Source: JAISGQ01 sp045604945
Lineage (GTDB): Bacteria > Bacillota > Clostridia > Oscillospirales > Acutalibacteraceae
DNA: 28,407 nt
Assembly: GCA_045604945.1 (NCBI GenBank)
Contig: JAZUPA010000179.1
Location: 1 to 28,407 of the forward strand
Direction: 5' to 3'
Made by a program: the position numbers and the translations under genes. A model generated the notes under the pieces. It was not told the origin of the DNA and did not search any database. It saw only the letters and a list, made by a program, of their open reading frames with translations. Shown here piece after piece: positions 12,458 through 20,350 of this stretch. Numbering within the stretch: position 1 is the stretch's first letter; each line of letters opens with the position of its first letter.

Positions 12458-14395
12458 TTAATATGTCCATAGTTTATTTCTTCGTCCAAGGCAGTAGAAA
12501 AGCGCTCTCAGCAGTGCTGTCACAATTCCTGCAAGGGCGATGGGGAACACCGCTGTGCGCACATCTATCTGCGCAATGAAATCAGACTGAGTGCGTCCCC
12601 AGAGGTAGAGACCTGCCGCCACCGCACACATGACGGTGGATGAGGGCGCAAACCTCGTAAAGGCTGAGAAGAATGACGATAGTGCTTCCTTCCGCCTTGT
12701 TTTTCTGTCGATACGCTGCCGTCTGACCGCCCGCTCTCTGCGTCTGAGAGAAAAGCCGTTCATGGCGCGTTTTGCACATCTGAGCATCTTCCCGATAAGT
12801 ACGCTGTCCGGCTCGGATGTCTGCCCTGTGATAATATCCACCGAAACATCCGCGAAAGGCTGACTGTCGGCGCAGTCTACAAGTCCCGATTTTGAATATT
12901 CGGGGCGCTCGTTGAAAAGGTCGGTGCCGTAGGTTTTATCAAAATCAATCCCTCGCAGCACCCCTGCCTTGCGCTCCGAGCGCTTCATCCTTGTCTGGGC
13001 TGCGGCGATAATGAAGGAAAAATGCAGTCTGCCATCCTCCAGTGCTTCCCCTTCACGCTCGGTAACCGCAGATATATACTCCGCCCTGCCATGTCTTATG
13101 CGGCGGTAGTGGGGATATTTTCCCTCAAAGCCCATCTTCCGCAGCTGAGGCTCCAGGGCATCGGCAAAAGCCGCCGCTGCCTTTCTGAATACCGCCTCAC
13201 GGGTATCGCCGCTCTCCTCACATTCCCCTGCCGCGAGCATCATGGAATGGAGCTTTTCAAGAAGCGGCACAAGCTCGCCCTCGGCGCAGAGACTGTCCAT
13301 CACGGGTGCGATTTTCGTCATTGTGTTAAGGGCTCTGTCAACATCGTCGCTGTCGAGATACTGAACGGATTTTTCAAGCAGCTTTGCAATGGGCTCTGCC
13401 TTTTCCTTTCGGAAAAGCTCGGTTATCTTTTCAAAGGCGTAGCGGTTATCCGCAAGGTCAAGAAGGATATCGTCAAGCCTTGCATCGCCCTTTTTGCCCT
13501 TCTCTGCAAGGAGCTTTGTGGCGTAGAGCAGCTTCGCAACATTCAGCGCGCTGCGCTCCGCTGCAGAAAGCATGGCTTCACCTGCAAGGGATGCCTTTTC
13601 GCAGAGGATTTCGCTGCTGTAGCGTACCGATTCAAGCCTTGAAGCACCGCGGATTTCCGCTGCAAGGGCGTAATTGACCGCCGCAAGCTGCGCCCCGGGC
13701 GCATCGCAGATAAAGGATGCATGCCGCCAGGCGGTGGGCTTGAGGGCTCTGACAAAGTCGTTTGCAGGAAAAAACTCCGTATCAAAGAGAATCTCAAAGC
13801 GGAAGCGTCCGTCCTCAAGAGCTTCGCCCTCGATTATGTACACAAAGCCCAGTATCGGAAGGCTCTGACCTTCGATTATTTCGCAGTTGGGGAAATTTAT
13901 GCTCAGTCTGCCCCATCTGCGCTCGTGCATTGACAGCTCAACCGAGCCGTCCTCGCGGCGCTCCAGCAGTCCGCGCTGGTTGTTGTAGCCTGTGCTGACC
14001 GCCATAAGGCAGTCCCCCGACACCGCATTGAGATTTCTCGCAACGGTTTTCAGCTGGCTTATCCACTCCGAGCGCGCCTGGTCGTTATCCCTCCAGAGGG
14101 ACTGCAGCCACGAAAAAAAAGGCCGCATTTTACCAACCCTGTCCGGACTGCACTGACCTTCGGACAAGGCAATAATATGCGGCGGTATCAAAGATGCCGT
14201 ATCGTATTTTCCGCCGGAGAGCTCCGCTATGGCTTCCCGCACATCGTTGGCTACCCTGAGGCGCACAGCATAGGGCTGGACCCTGAGGCGGTTAATGAAT
14301 TCGTCAGGGTCAAGCTCATTATGACGGGAGAGCACATTGGAGCGAGACGCCAGAAACGCCTCTATCCCCAGCTTCTGCCTGTTGAGATATTTCAT
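12458..14395 (-). CDS. Unknown 645-aa protein with two C-terminal membrane helices
   Basis: No family is recognised. Residues 1-570 look soluble, mostly alpha-helical in the middle (270-430) and mixed at both ends. The phrase EGEALEDGR followed by a beta strand occurs twice, at 189-202 (FRFEI) and 448-461 (LHFSF), suggesting a duplicated domain around a helical core. A strongly basic stretch (RRRERAVRRQRIDRKTRRKE, 551-570) precedes membrane helices at about 582-599 and 615-637. The basic patch places the bulk in the cytoplasm. It starts 22 bases after lexA with AAGGAG between them and ends 13 bases before the acidic Cys-rich gene, so all three are probably one SOS-regulated transcript. Role unknown. 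Confidence 0.75.
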   Translation of the reverse strand: MKYLNRQKLGIEAFLASRSNVLSRHNELDPDEFINRLRVQPYAVRLRVANDVREAIAELSGGKYDTASLIPPHIIALSEGQCSPDRVGKMRPFFSWLQSLWRDNDQARSEWISQLKTVARNLNAVSGDCLMAVSTGYNNQRGLLERREDGSVELSMHERRWGRLSINFPNCEIIEGQSLPILGFVYIIEGEALEDGRFRFEILFDTEFFPANDFVRALKPTAWRHASFICDAPGAQLAAVNYALAAEIRGASRLESVRYSSEILCEKASLAGEAMLSAAERSALNVAKLLYATKLLAEKGKKGDARLDDILLDLADNRYAFEKITELFRKEKAEPIAKLLEKSVQYLDSDDVDRALNTMTKIAPVMDSLCAEGELVPLLEKLHSMMLAAGECEESGDTREAVFRKAAAAFADALEPQLRKMGFEGKYPHYRRIRHGRAEYISAVTEREGEALEDGRLHFSFIIAAAQTRMKRSERKAGVLRGIDFDKTYGTDLFNERPEYSKSGLVDCADSQPFADVSVDIITGQTSEPDSVLIGKMLRCAKRAMNGFSLRRRERAVRRQRIDRKTRRKEALSSFFSAFTRFAPSSTVMCAVAAGLYLWGRTQSDFIAQIDVRTAVFPIALAGIVTALLRALFYCLGRRNKLWTY

Positions 14396-14417
14396 GCTCA
14401 GACCTGTTTCTCCTTAA

Positions 14418-15011
14418 TCAACTGTAATATCTGAAGCAGGCAACTACCTTTCCTATGACCTGAATATCCCTTGAGATAATTGGGTCATAAAGGGGATTTT
14501 CAGGCTGAAGCCTTATATATCCGTCCTTTTCGCGGTAGAAGCGCGTGACGGTTGCCTCGTCCTCGATAAGACCGATGACAATTTCGCCGTTTTCGGCATA
14601 GGATGTCTTTTCTGCGATAATTACATCGCCGTCGAGAATACCTGCCTCGATCATGCTGTCGCCCTGAACGCGAAGGGCAAACAGGGTGTCCGCGCCGTGT
14701 CTGTCGGCGGGATAGGGGATGGATGCAACGACCTCCTCATAGGCATAGGCAGGCAGACCTGCGGTTACTCTGCCGAGAAGCGGCACCTGAACGACAGGCG
14801 TGTCGTTTGCCAGACGGATGGCGCGGTTAAGACCGTTGCCTCTTGTTATAAGACCTTCATCCTCAAGCTTTTTAAGATGATTATGCACCGAGGATGTGGA
14901 TTTAAGACCTGTTGCGGTGCAGATTTCCCTTATTGTGGGGGGGATACCCTCCTGCGAACACTCACGGAGGTATTCGAGGATCTTCTGCTGAATATCAGAT
15001 ACTCTTGCCAT
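14418..15011 (-). CDS. lexA: LexA repressor with Thr at the catalytic Lys position
   Basis: LexA represses SOS genes until RecA filaments stimulate its self-cleavage. The 197-aa protein has the N-terminal winged helix (MARVSDIQQKILEYL, then IPPTIREICTATGLKSTSSV) and the S24 domain. The cleavage site A84-G85 (GRVTAG) and the nucleophile S119 (VQGDSM) are present and fall at the same numbers as in E. coli. The general-base lysine, K156 in E. coli (TVKRF), is Thr156 here (EATVTRFYRE, codon ACG). K156 substitutions in E. coli block normal cleavage, so induction may be impaired or use another route. Two LexA boxes cover its promoter. It heads a three-gene operon. Confidence 0.95.
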   Translation of the reverse strand: MARVSDIQQKILEYLRECSQEGIPPTIREICTATGLKSTSSVHNHLKKLEDEGLITRGNGLNRAIRLANDTPVVQVPLLGRVTAGLPAYAYEEVVASIPYPADRHGADTLFALRVQGDSMIEAGILDGDVIIAEKTSYAENGEIVIGLIEDEATVTRFYREKDGYIRLQPENPLYDPIISRDIQVIGKVVACFRYYS

Positions 15012-15064
15012 ATGAAGCCTCCCTAATATGAATATAAATTCGTTTCCAAGGTTCAGTCACAGAT

Positions 15065-15104
15065 AGTATAACATATGTTCGATAAAATTGCAAACATTTG
15101 TTTG
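15065..15104 (-). promoter_or_regulatory. lexA promoter with two LexA boxes
   Basis: On the minus strand TTGCAA (15088-15093), 17 bases and TATACT (15065-15070) form the promoter. Box 1, CGAACATATGTTAT (15068-15081), fills the spacer and -10. Box 2, CAAACAAATGTTTG (15091-15104), overlaps the -35 and matches 12 of 14 consensus positions. This indicates autorepression. Confidence 0.87.
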
Positions 15105-15175
15105 GAAAATTGGATGAAAATTTTTTAAAGTACCTTAACATGGCTTTAACATATTCCGCGGATTTTGAGGTATAT

Positions 15176-15312
15176 TATAATTGCACCGGATAAAGGTGCC
15201 GAAAGGGAGCCGCAACCTTTTCGGTATCTCCTGTGCTATGTTATACCCTCCTCAATGTACCCCTCTTGAAAAACGCAAGCCGCCGATATTTGTCGGGGGC
15301 TTGTTGTTTTTA
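15176..15312 (+). ncRNA. Candidate orphan small RNA with its own -10 and terminator
   Basis: A TATAAT lies at 15176-15181, without a good -35. The following segment has stems GCACC/GGTGC (15183-15199), CCGAAAGG/CCTTTTCGG (15199-15224, one bulge) and GGTAT/ATACC (15223-15247). It ends in a clear terminator, CAAGCC-CCGA/TCGG-GGCTTG (15276-15303) followed by TTGTTTTTAT. No downstream + strand gene exists, so a riboswitch is unlikely. The SRP RNA loop and the cobalamin box were looked for and not found. The class is not recognised. Confidence 0.4.
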
Positions 15313-15316
15313 TATT

Positions 15317-15366
15317 CGGCAAAGCGGCTGCTTTGCCCCTTAATTATTCAATCTTCATTATTCATC
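15317..15366. repeat. Short hairpin repeat with TTAATTATTCA tail, copy 2
   Basis: Stem GGCAAAGC/GCTTTGCC (15318-15325, 15330-15337) is followed by CCTTAATTATTCA and a TTCATTATTCATC tail. This is the same element as at 1728-1790, with the arms changed together (AAAACG/CGTTTT there, AAAGC/GCTTT here). Confidence 0.6.
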
Positions 15367-15406
15367 AAAAAACTCAAAGCCCTCGAGCGCAATGCCCGGG
15401 GCTTTG
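15365..15406 (-). terminator. Terminator after tadA
   Basis: Stem CAAAGCCC/GGGCTTTG (15375-15382, 15399-15406), followed on the minus strand by AGTTTTTTG. It ends the minus-strand transcript that includes tadA. Confidence 0.8.
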
Positions 15407-15409
15407 TTT

Positions 15410-15871
15410 CTATCCCTTTTTTTCACGGAGCTTTCTGAAAAACTCCTTTAATTCCATGGCACATTCCTCTGCCATGAATCCCCTCTCCACCGCAACACTG
15501 TGGGTGAAGCTCATGGCGGAAAGGTCAGTCACCGAGCCGCAGGCGCCGTTTTTAATGTCCGAAGCGCCGTACACCAGCCGTTTTATCCTGGCGTTGATTA
15601 TTGCACCCATGCACATGGGGCAGGGCTCGAGAGTTACAAAAAGCTCGCATTTATGAAGTCTCCAGCCGCCGAGCTTTCTGCAGGCGGCGTCGATTGCTTC
15701 TATCTCTGCGTGGGCAAGGGCATTTTTCACCGTCTCACGGCGGTTTCTGCCAACGGAAACTATCTCCCCCTCAAGGGTGACCACCGCACCTACAGGCACC
15801 TCACCCTCCTGTGCTGCAAGCTGCGCCTGTCTCAGCGCCTCTCTCATTATCAGTTCGTCGTTTTTCGTCAT
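15410..15871 (-). CDS. tadA: tRNA-specific adenosine deaminase TadA
   Basis: TadA deaminates A34 to inosine in the anticodon of tRNA-Arg(ACG). The 153-aa protein has the cytidine/adenosine deaminase zinc site: H54-A-E56 (ALAHAEIEAI) and PC84-PM-C87 (LEPCPMCMGA), with E56 as proton shuttle. Length and the N-terminus (DELIMREALRQAQLAAQEGEVPVGAV) are typical. Its ATG overlaps the stop of the upstream CPBP-family gene by 3 bases, so translation is coupled. Confidence 0.96.
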   Translation of the reverse strand: MTKNDELIMREALRQAQLAAQEGEVPVGAVVTLEGEIVSVGRNRRETVKNALAHAEIEAIDAACRKLGGWRLHKCELFVTLEPCPMCMGAIINARIKRLVYGASDIKNGACGSVTDLSAMSFTHSVAVERGFMAEECAMELKEFFRKLREKKG

Positions 15872-17304
15872 TTCAGATATTTAAGGAATTCGTCGGTGGA
15901 GATCATCTCAAGGACAGTGAACAGCGCAAAGTACAGCATCAGCACTATCATACTGGGACTTCTCAGCGCAACGCTTATCTTTTCCCACAGCGTCAGAGAG
16001 GATTTTCCTTCCTTTATCATGCCGAAATCGGGGTAGCGCTTGAGTATGACCGATACAGCCAGCAGACCTGCCGCAATGGCTGCAACAGTGATTATTGCGT
16101 CTATTGCAATGACCTTGTCATGGGGTATGGACATATTCATAAGGGTCATGACCAGGGAAAGTATACTTCTGAGAAGACCTACCGTAAACGCAGGCATGAC
16201 AGAGCCTGTGAATACCACCAGATAGCCCATAAGCAGCGAGATGAAGAAGACCGCGATTCCGTTTGCGTTGGAGTAGACCAGCGCGCACATTATTGCGCTG
16301 AGCACAATGGCAAAAGCGTCGCCGCCCTTACGTCTCAGGGTCTGCAGAATAACTCCGCGGAATACAAATTCTTCCACCAGCGCAGGGATTATGCACAGAC
16401 AGATTATGGAGTAGAGCAGGCCTATTCCCTTGTTGCCTGCAAGCACGTTGAGGCTGTTTGTAAAGCCGCCTGTTACAATTTCTCTGCCTGCCACGACGTT
16501 TCCGATGTAGGATACCATGGCAGAAAATCCCACGCCCAGCAGTGTCATCAGCATAAAGTTGCTTACCTTCATCCTGCGCACAGGAATGATCTCACCGATG
16601 GGCATTCTGAAAAGGTACATATACGCTATAAAGGGCAGTCCCAGACCCAATATAAGCACTATTCCCTGTATGGGCAGCATATTGGTGGGGGTTGCAAGGA
16701 ATACGTTTATCTCCGCAATCTTGTAGCGGGCGATAAAGAGCAGATATGCGGTGATAAGACCTGTTATCACAAGCTGCAGCACTATGTAGATAATAAGCGC
16801 AATGCCCATCTTTCCCGTCTCTTCGCGGATGTTCTGTTTGAGCAGCTTTCTTGCCTTGTCACGCAGCTGGCGCTGCTGCTGACTTGCCATGTATTCTTCC
16901 CTTGTCTGCTCTTTGGGCTTTTCAGACTCAGTCTGCTGCACTGCAACCGCAGCGTCAATGGCATCTTCGTCCTCGTCCTCTTCCCCCTGCTCCATGTTGT
17001 CGAGGTATGCAGCATAAGGATTATAGCCGTTTTCAACCCCTTCCTTCTTTGTGTGAAGGGGCGCTTCGGCAGCAGGAGCGGAGTCTCCTACATAATCAAT
17101 TCCGCTTTCCTCCTCTTCGCCTGTGGAGAATACATAGCCCTCGGGGGCTTTTTCGGAGACATTGTAGCCCTCATCCGCAAGGAGCGCGTCAAGCTCATAG
17201 TCCTCAAGCCAGGGGGACTGCTCCTTGATTTCATGACGGCGATGCATCATCTGGTCATAGGTAAACTGCTGTGTCGGGGTGTAATCGTAATTTTTCCTTG
17301 CCAT
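15868..17304 (-). CDS. CPBP-family membrane protein, probably catalytically altered
   Basis: The 478-aa protein has a cytoplasmic N-terminal region of about 165 residues, acidic in the middle (MEQGEEDEDEDAIDAA). At least eight membrane segments follow. The CPBP/CAAX-protease domain is near 300-385: the glutamate motif EEFVFRG (E311, E312, R316) is intact and GYLVVFTGSVMPAF follows as expected. However, the FxxxH histidine is replaced (CALVYS, 340-345) and the last His/Asn motif is also lost (PAFTVGLLRS, 371-380). Family proteases need those histidines, so proteolysis may be lost. It starts 22 bases after the kinase gene with GGGAGGG upstream, so it is likely read through from the fuc operon, and is coupled to tadA. 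Confidence 0.82.
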   Translation of the reverse strand: MARKNYDYTPTQQFTYDQMMHRRHEIKEQSPWLEDYELDALLADEGYNVSEKAPEGYVFSTGEEEESGIDYVGDSAPAAEAPLHTKKEGVENGYNPYAAYLDNMEQGEEDEDEDAIDAAVAVQQTESEKPKEQTREEYMASQQQRQLRDKARKLLKQNIREETGKMGIALIIYIVLQLVITGLITAYLLFIARYKIAEINVFLATPTNMLPIQGIVLILGLGLPFIAYMYLFRMPIGEIIPVRRMKVSNFMLMTLLGVGFSAMVSYIGNVVAGREIVTGGFTNSLNVLAGNKGIGLLYSIICLCIIPALVEEFVFRGVILQTLRRKGGDAFAIVLSAIMCALVYSNANGIAVFFISLLMGYLVVFTGSVMPAFTVGLLRSILSLVMTLMNMSIPHDKVIAIDAIITVAAIAAGLLAVSVILKRYPDFGMIKEGKSSLTLWEKISVALRSPSMIVLMLYFALFTVLEMISTDEFLKYLK

Positions 17305-17326
17305 TACACTGCCCTCCCTTTCATTT

Positions 17327-18727
17327 TTATGCCTTGTATTCCTTCACCGCAAAGGAATCTATCACGCATCTTCTGGCGGCTGTTATTCCGTCAAACTCGC
17401 CCTTTCCTATCATCTGTGACAGGATATTTCCCGTTGCGGTTGCCTCTGAAGGTCCTGCAAGCACGGTTCTTCCCGTGTATTTTGCGGTCAGCTCGTTGAG
17501 ATACTCTGCATTTGAGCCGCCGCCGATAATATTTATGCAGCTGTAATGAGCTCCTGTTATCTCAGAAAGCTGTTCTACAGTCTTAGCATAACACAATGCA
17601 AGGCTGTTGTAAATAACACTTGCTGTCTGAGGAAGAGTTTTCGGAATTTCCTGTCCTGTTTCGCGGCAGTATTCCTGCACCGCCTCGGTCATGCTGCGGG
17701 GTGCAAGGAATCGGTCATCGTTGCAGTCGACAACGGATTTTATGGTTTCCTCTGAAGCCTCGGCGCAAAGCTCGCCGTAGCTGATATTCGGTGCAAGCTC
17801 GCGTCTTACCGACTGTATCATCCACAGACCCATGATGTTTTTAAGGAAGCGGTAGCGCTTATCATAGCCGCCTTCGTTGGCAAAATTGGCTTTTCGTGCG
17901 GCTTCACTGCTGTTGGCAGTAAGCTGCTCAACACCCATCAGCGACCATGTGCCGCTGCTGATAAAAAGGGTGTTTTCGCTCATTGCAGGAACGCTCAGCA
18001 CTGCGGAAGCGGTGTCGTGGGATGGGCAGAGAACAACCTGAAGGTCAAAGCCCACCTCTGCGGCAATTTCGGGTCTGAGATTTCCCACGACCGTTCCAGG
18101 CTGCTGAGGCTTTAAGAAAATATCTTTGGGCAGTCCCAGTCTTTCAATAAGCTCATAATCCCACTCGCCGCTCTGCACCTCAAGGAGCTGGGAGGTGCTG
18201 GCGATGGTATATTCCTGCTTCTTTTCACCCGTCAGCAGGAACTGGTAATAGTCGGGGGTCATCAGCAGAGTCTTTGCCTTTTCAAGGTGCTCGGGATTTT
18301 TCTCTCTCACTGCGGTGAGCTGATAGATTGTGTTGTACATGGCTTTCTGTATGCCCGTATGCTCGTAGAGCTCTTCGGGAGAGATGCTGCGGCTGACAAC
18401 CTCGTCCATGCCCTCTGTGCGGCTGTCGCGGTAGCCCACCGCGCCGCCGATAACCTTATCGTTCTCATCGAGGAGCACAAAGTCCACTCCCCATGTATCG
18501 ATGCTCATGGTTGTGGGGATTTTGCCTGCCTCCGCGCACTTTTTAAGACCGTTTACAATCTCGGCAAAAAGGCGCTCGGAGTCCCAGTAAAGGGTTCCGT
18601 CACGCTCGGTCATGCCGTTTTCGAAGCGGTAGATTTCCTCAAGGACTATCTTTTCCTCCTGCAGAGAGCCCAGAATATGCCGCCCGCTGGAGGCGCCTAT
18701 ATCAACTGCGAGATAATAATTTTTCAT
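17327..18727 (-). CDS. FGGY sugar kinase (RhaB-like), probable L-fuculokinase
   Basis: The 466-aa FGGY carbohydrate kinase has an N-terminal phosphate loop YYLAVDIGASSGRHILG, the RhaB-like SIDTWGVDFVLLD, the catalytic Asp in PSHDTASAV, an ISSGTWSLMG segment and the adenosine site IIGGGSNAEYLNELTA. By sequence it resembles rhamnulokinase more than E. coli FucK. Its place downstream of fucI, fucA and fucU makes L-fuculose the likely substrate, giving L-fuculose 1-phosphate (inference). RhaB-type kinases serving fucose are plausible in Clostridia. ATG at 18727 has AAGGAG upstream. Confidence 0.86.
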   Translation of the reverse strand: MKNYYLAVDIGASSGRHILGSLQEEKIVLEEIYRFENGMTERDGTLYWDSERLFAEIVNGLKKCAEAGKIPTTMSIDTWGVDFVLLDENDKVIGGAVGYRDSRTEGMDEVVSRSISPEELYEHTGIQKAMYNTIYQLTAVREKNPEHLEKAKTLLMTPDYYQFLLTGEKKQEYTIASTSQLLEVQSGEWDYELIERLGLPKDIFLKPQQPGTVVGNLRPEIAAEVGFDLQVVLCPSHDTASAVLSVPAMSENTLFISSGTWSLMGVEQLTANSSEAARKANFANEGGYDKRYRFLKNIMGLWMIQSVRRELAPNISYGELCAEASEETIKSVVDCNDDRFLAPRSMTEAVQEYCRETGQEIPKTLPQTASVIYNSLALCYAKTVEQLSEITGAHYSCINIIGGGSNAEYLNELTAKYTGRTVLAGPSEATATGNILSQMIGKGEFDGITAARRCVIDSFAVKEYKA

Positions 18728-18764
18728 AACAAAACTCCTTACGGGCAGAATTTAAAGTTTTGCT

Positions 18765-18829
18765 CAAGCTTTTTCAAAAGCTTGCGGATTTTCAAGGCAG
18801 AGCCTTGAATCGCCCTCCGCAGAGGGCGA
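18765..18829. repeat. Hairpin array in fuc operon, related to element A in inverse orientation
   Basis: Stems: CAAGCTTTT/AAAAGCTTG (18765-18773, 18776-18784), TTCAAGGC/GCCTTGAA (18791-18798, 18802-18809) and TCGCCCTC/GAGGGCGA (18810-18817, 18822-18829). Read on the minus strand, the last hairpin plus TTCAAGG is identical to part of element A (8433-8459). It fills the gap between fucU and the kinase gene. Confidence 0.75.
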
Positions 18830-18861
18830 AAGTCTTATGCCTATGAAGCGCAGGAAGACTT

Positions 18862-19296
18862 TTAAATAACGCCCTTCTGCAGCATTATATTCGCATAAAG
18901 CGCACTTTCGCTTGTGGCAATAACACAGTAAGCGGTCTTGGTTTCATCATAGAACTTAAAACGCTCAATGTTGCCTACAGCATCCGCTCCTCGGTCATCG
19001 TACTTTGCAACGATTTTCTTATATGTATCCCAGATGGGGGTTTCCACGTTGTCCCCAGGCATGACAGCCATGAGATTGACAGGCTTTTCAACATAGGTGT
19101 CCAGCGGGAAAACCTGCAGAACAGCATCGAGAATCTCAGGCACGTTGTGTCCGTCCATGCGGATGACTATGCCGTTTTTTCCCATTGTTTCCGAGGGGAA
19201 GTTGCCGTCTGCAATAACAAGACGGTCACTATGTCCCATTTCGCACAGTACCTTTAAAAGCTGGGGCGAGAGTATTTTGGGTATTCCTTTAAGCAT
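18862..19296 (-). CDS. fucU: L-fucose mutarotase (RbsD/FucU family)
   Basis: FucU interconverts alpha- and beta-L-fucose so that the isomerase gets the usable anomer. The 144-aa length is normal. The family start MLKGIPKILSPQLLKVLCEM, GHSDRLVIADGNFP and the ending AYCVIATSESALYANIMLQKG are diagnostic. The protein forms a decamer in E. coli, with the active site between subunits. ATG at 19296 follows AAGGAGAATAAATC. It lies in the fuc operon between the aldolase and kinase genes, separated from both by hairpin arrays. Confidence 0.95.
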   Translation of the reverse strand: MLKGIPKILSPQLLKVLCEMGHSDRLVIADGNFPSETMGKNGIVIRMDGHNVPEILDAVLQVFPLDTYVEKPVNLMAVMPGDNVETPIWDTYKKIVAKYDDRGADAVGNIERFKFYDETKTAYCVIATSESALYANIMLQKGVI

Positions 19297-19335
19297 GATT
19301 TATTCTCCTTATTTATAAAGCATAAGAAAAAGAAA

Positions 19336-19558
19336 ATCGTCCTGACGGACGATACAAGGAACATGTTCATTCTTTGAATGAACTGTTAATTTTCCATAGG
19401 AAAATATAACCCCCCGACGAGGGTTCCTTACGAAAAACAGTCCACCGGACTGTTTTTCTATCCTCCTGCGTTGTTTTTGTTTCAGGGGATTTCGCTTTCT
19501 GCGGAAAGCGATAAGGGGGGTTCCCCCTTAACCCCACCAAAGGAATGTCATTCCTTTG
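19336..19558. repeat. Multi-hairpin element, copy B
   Basis: Stems in order: ATCGTCC/GGACGAT (19336-19353), GTTCATTC/GAATGAAC (19365-19383), ATTTTCC/GGAAAAT (19389-19405), AACCC/GGGTT, AAAAACAGTCC/GGACTGTTTTT (19433-19457) and TCGCTTTC/GAAAGCGA (19492-19511). It then diverges into AAGGGGG/CCCCCTT and ACCAAAGGAAT/ATTCCTTTGGT. Compared with copy A (8273-8537) the loops and linkers are similar, and six or more stem positions differ in a way that keeps pairing. It fills the gap between fucA and fucU. Confidence 0.85.
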
Positions 19559-19571
19559 GTATCCTTCAGTT

Positions 19572-20258
19572 TTATTTATCCCCCTCAGGATATTTCTTGT
19601 AGCCGGGATGACGGCCTGTTACCTTGTAATTCTCACGCATGGAGATAAGGCGGTCGATATTGGGTCTGCTTATCTCCTGAGCGCCGCCCAGAAGATGTGC
19701 GGTAAGGCTGATTTTTGCATACAGCTCAAGGGTTTCCATTCTGTAATATGCGGTCAGCAGGTCTGCGCCCACTGCCAGTGCGCCGTGATTCTGAAGCAGC
19801 ACAACGTCATGCTCCCCAAGATAGGGTGCGATGTTGTCGGGTACTTCGTAGGTGGAGGGTGTGCCGTAAGGGGTTACGGGGATAGAGCCGATGGCAATGA
19901 CAGTTTCGATCATGGAATACTGGTCGAGAGCCTTGTTTGCAACGGCGTAGCCTGTTGCAACGGCAGGATGAGCGTGAATAACAGCGCCCACATCCTCGCG
20001 CTCCTCATAGCAGCGCATGTGCATCTTGATTTCGGAAGAAGGGCGGTATTCGCTCTCTTCAAGGAGGTTGAAATCCTTGTCGATATGTACAAGCTTCTCG
20101 GGGGTGATGAAGCTCTTGGAGATACCTGTGGGGGTTGCAAGGAAGGTGCCGTCAGGAAGCTTTACGCTGACATTTCCGTCGTTTGCTGCTACCCAGCCCA
20201 GCTGCCACATCTTGTGGCACACGTCGCAGATCTGTTCTTTGATTTCATTTATATTCAT
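19572..20258 (-). CDS. fucA: L-fuculose-1-phosphate aldolase (class II aldolase/AraD family)
   Basis: FucA splits L-fuculose 1-phosphate into dihydroxyacetone phosphate and L-lactaldehyde. The 228-aa protein has the zinc ligands in IHAHPAVAT (two His) and LLQNHGAL (third His), the catalytic Glu in SSEIKMHM, and the substrate-phosphate loop WVAANDGNVSVKL and TPTGISKS. The third zinc site and the C-terminal YYRMETLELYAKI helix are as in other class II sugar-phosphate aldolases. Rhamnulose- or ribulose-phosphate relatives share these motifs; the operon argues for fuculose. ATG at 20258 follows AAGAAGGAATAAAC. Confidence 0.92.
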   Translation of the reverse strand: MNINEIKEQICDVCHKMWQLGWVAANDGNVSVKLPDGTFLATPTGISKSFITPEKLVHIDKDFNLLEESEYRPSSEIKMHMRCYEEREDVGAVIHAHPAVATGYAVANKALDQYSMIETVIAIGSIPVTPYGTPSTYEVPDNIAPYLGEHDVVLLQNHGALAVGADLLTAYYRMETLELYAKISLTAHLLGGAQEISRPNIDRLISMRENYKVTGRHPGYKKYPEGDK

Positions 20259-20350
20259 GTTTATTCCTTCTTTTTCTTGATTTAGTTTCTTGTGTTTTCG
20301 TATTTATTCATACTATTTCACTTTTCCGATTTTCTGAGGTTTTCTGTTCT

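Noticed and set aside
15181..15300. Riboswitch (cobalamin, ZTP, THF, c-di-GMP types) or SRP RNA
   Set aside because: The conserved core words of these classes were not found and no + strand gene follows to be regulated.
15811..17499. 562-codon open frame on the + strand
   Set aside because: It mirrors the CPBP-family gene; the translation is rich in His, Tyr, Gln and Cys with no recognisable domain, while the minus strand carries clear motifs and coupling to tadA.
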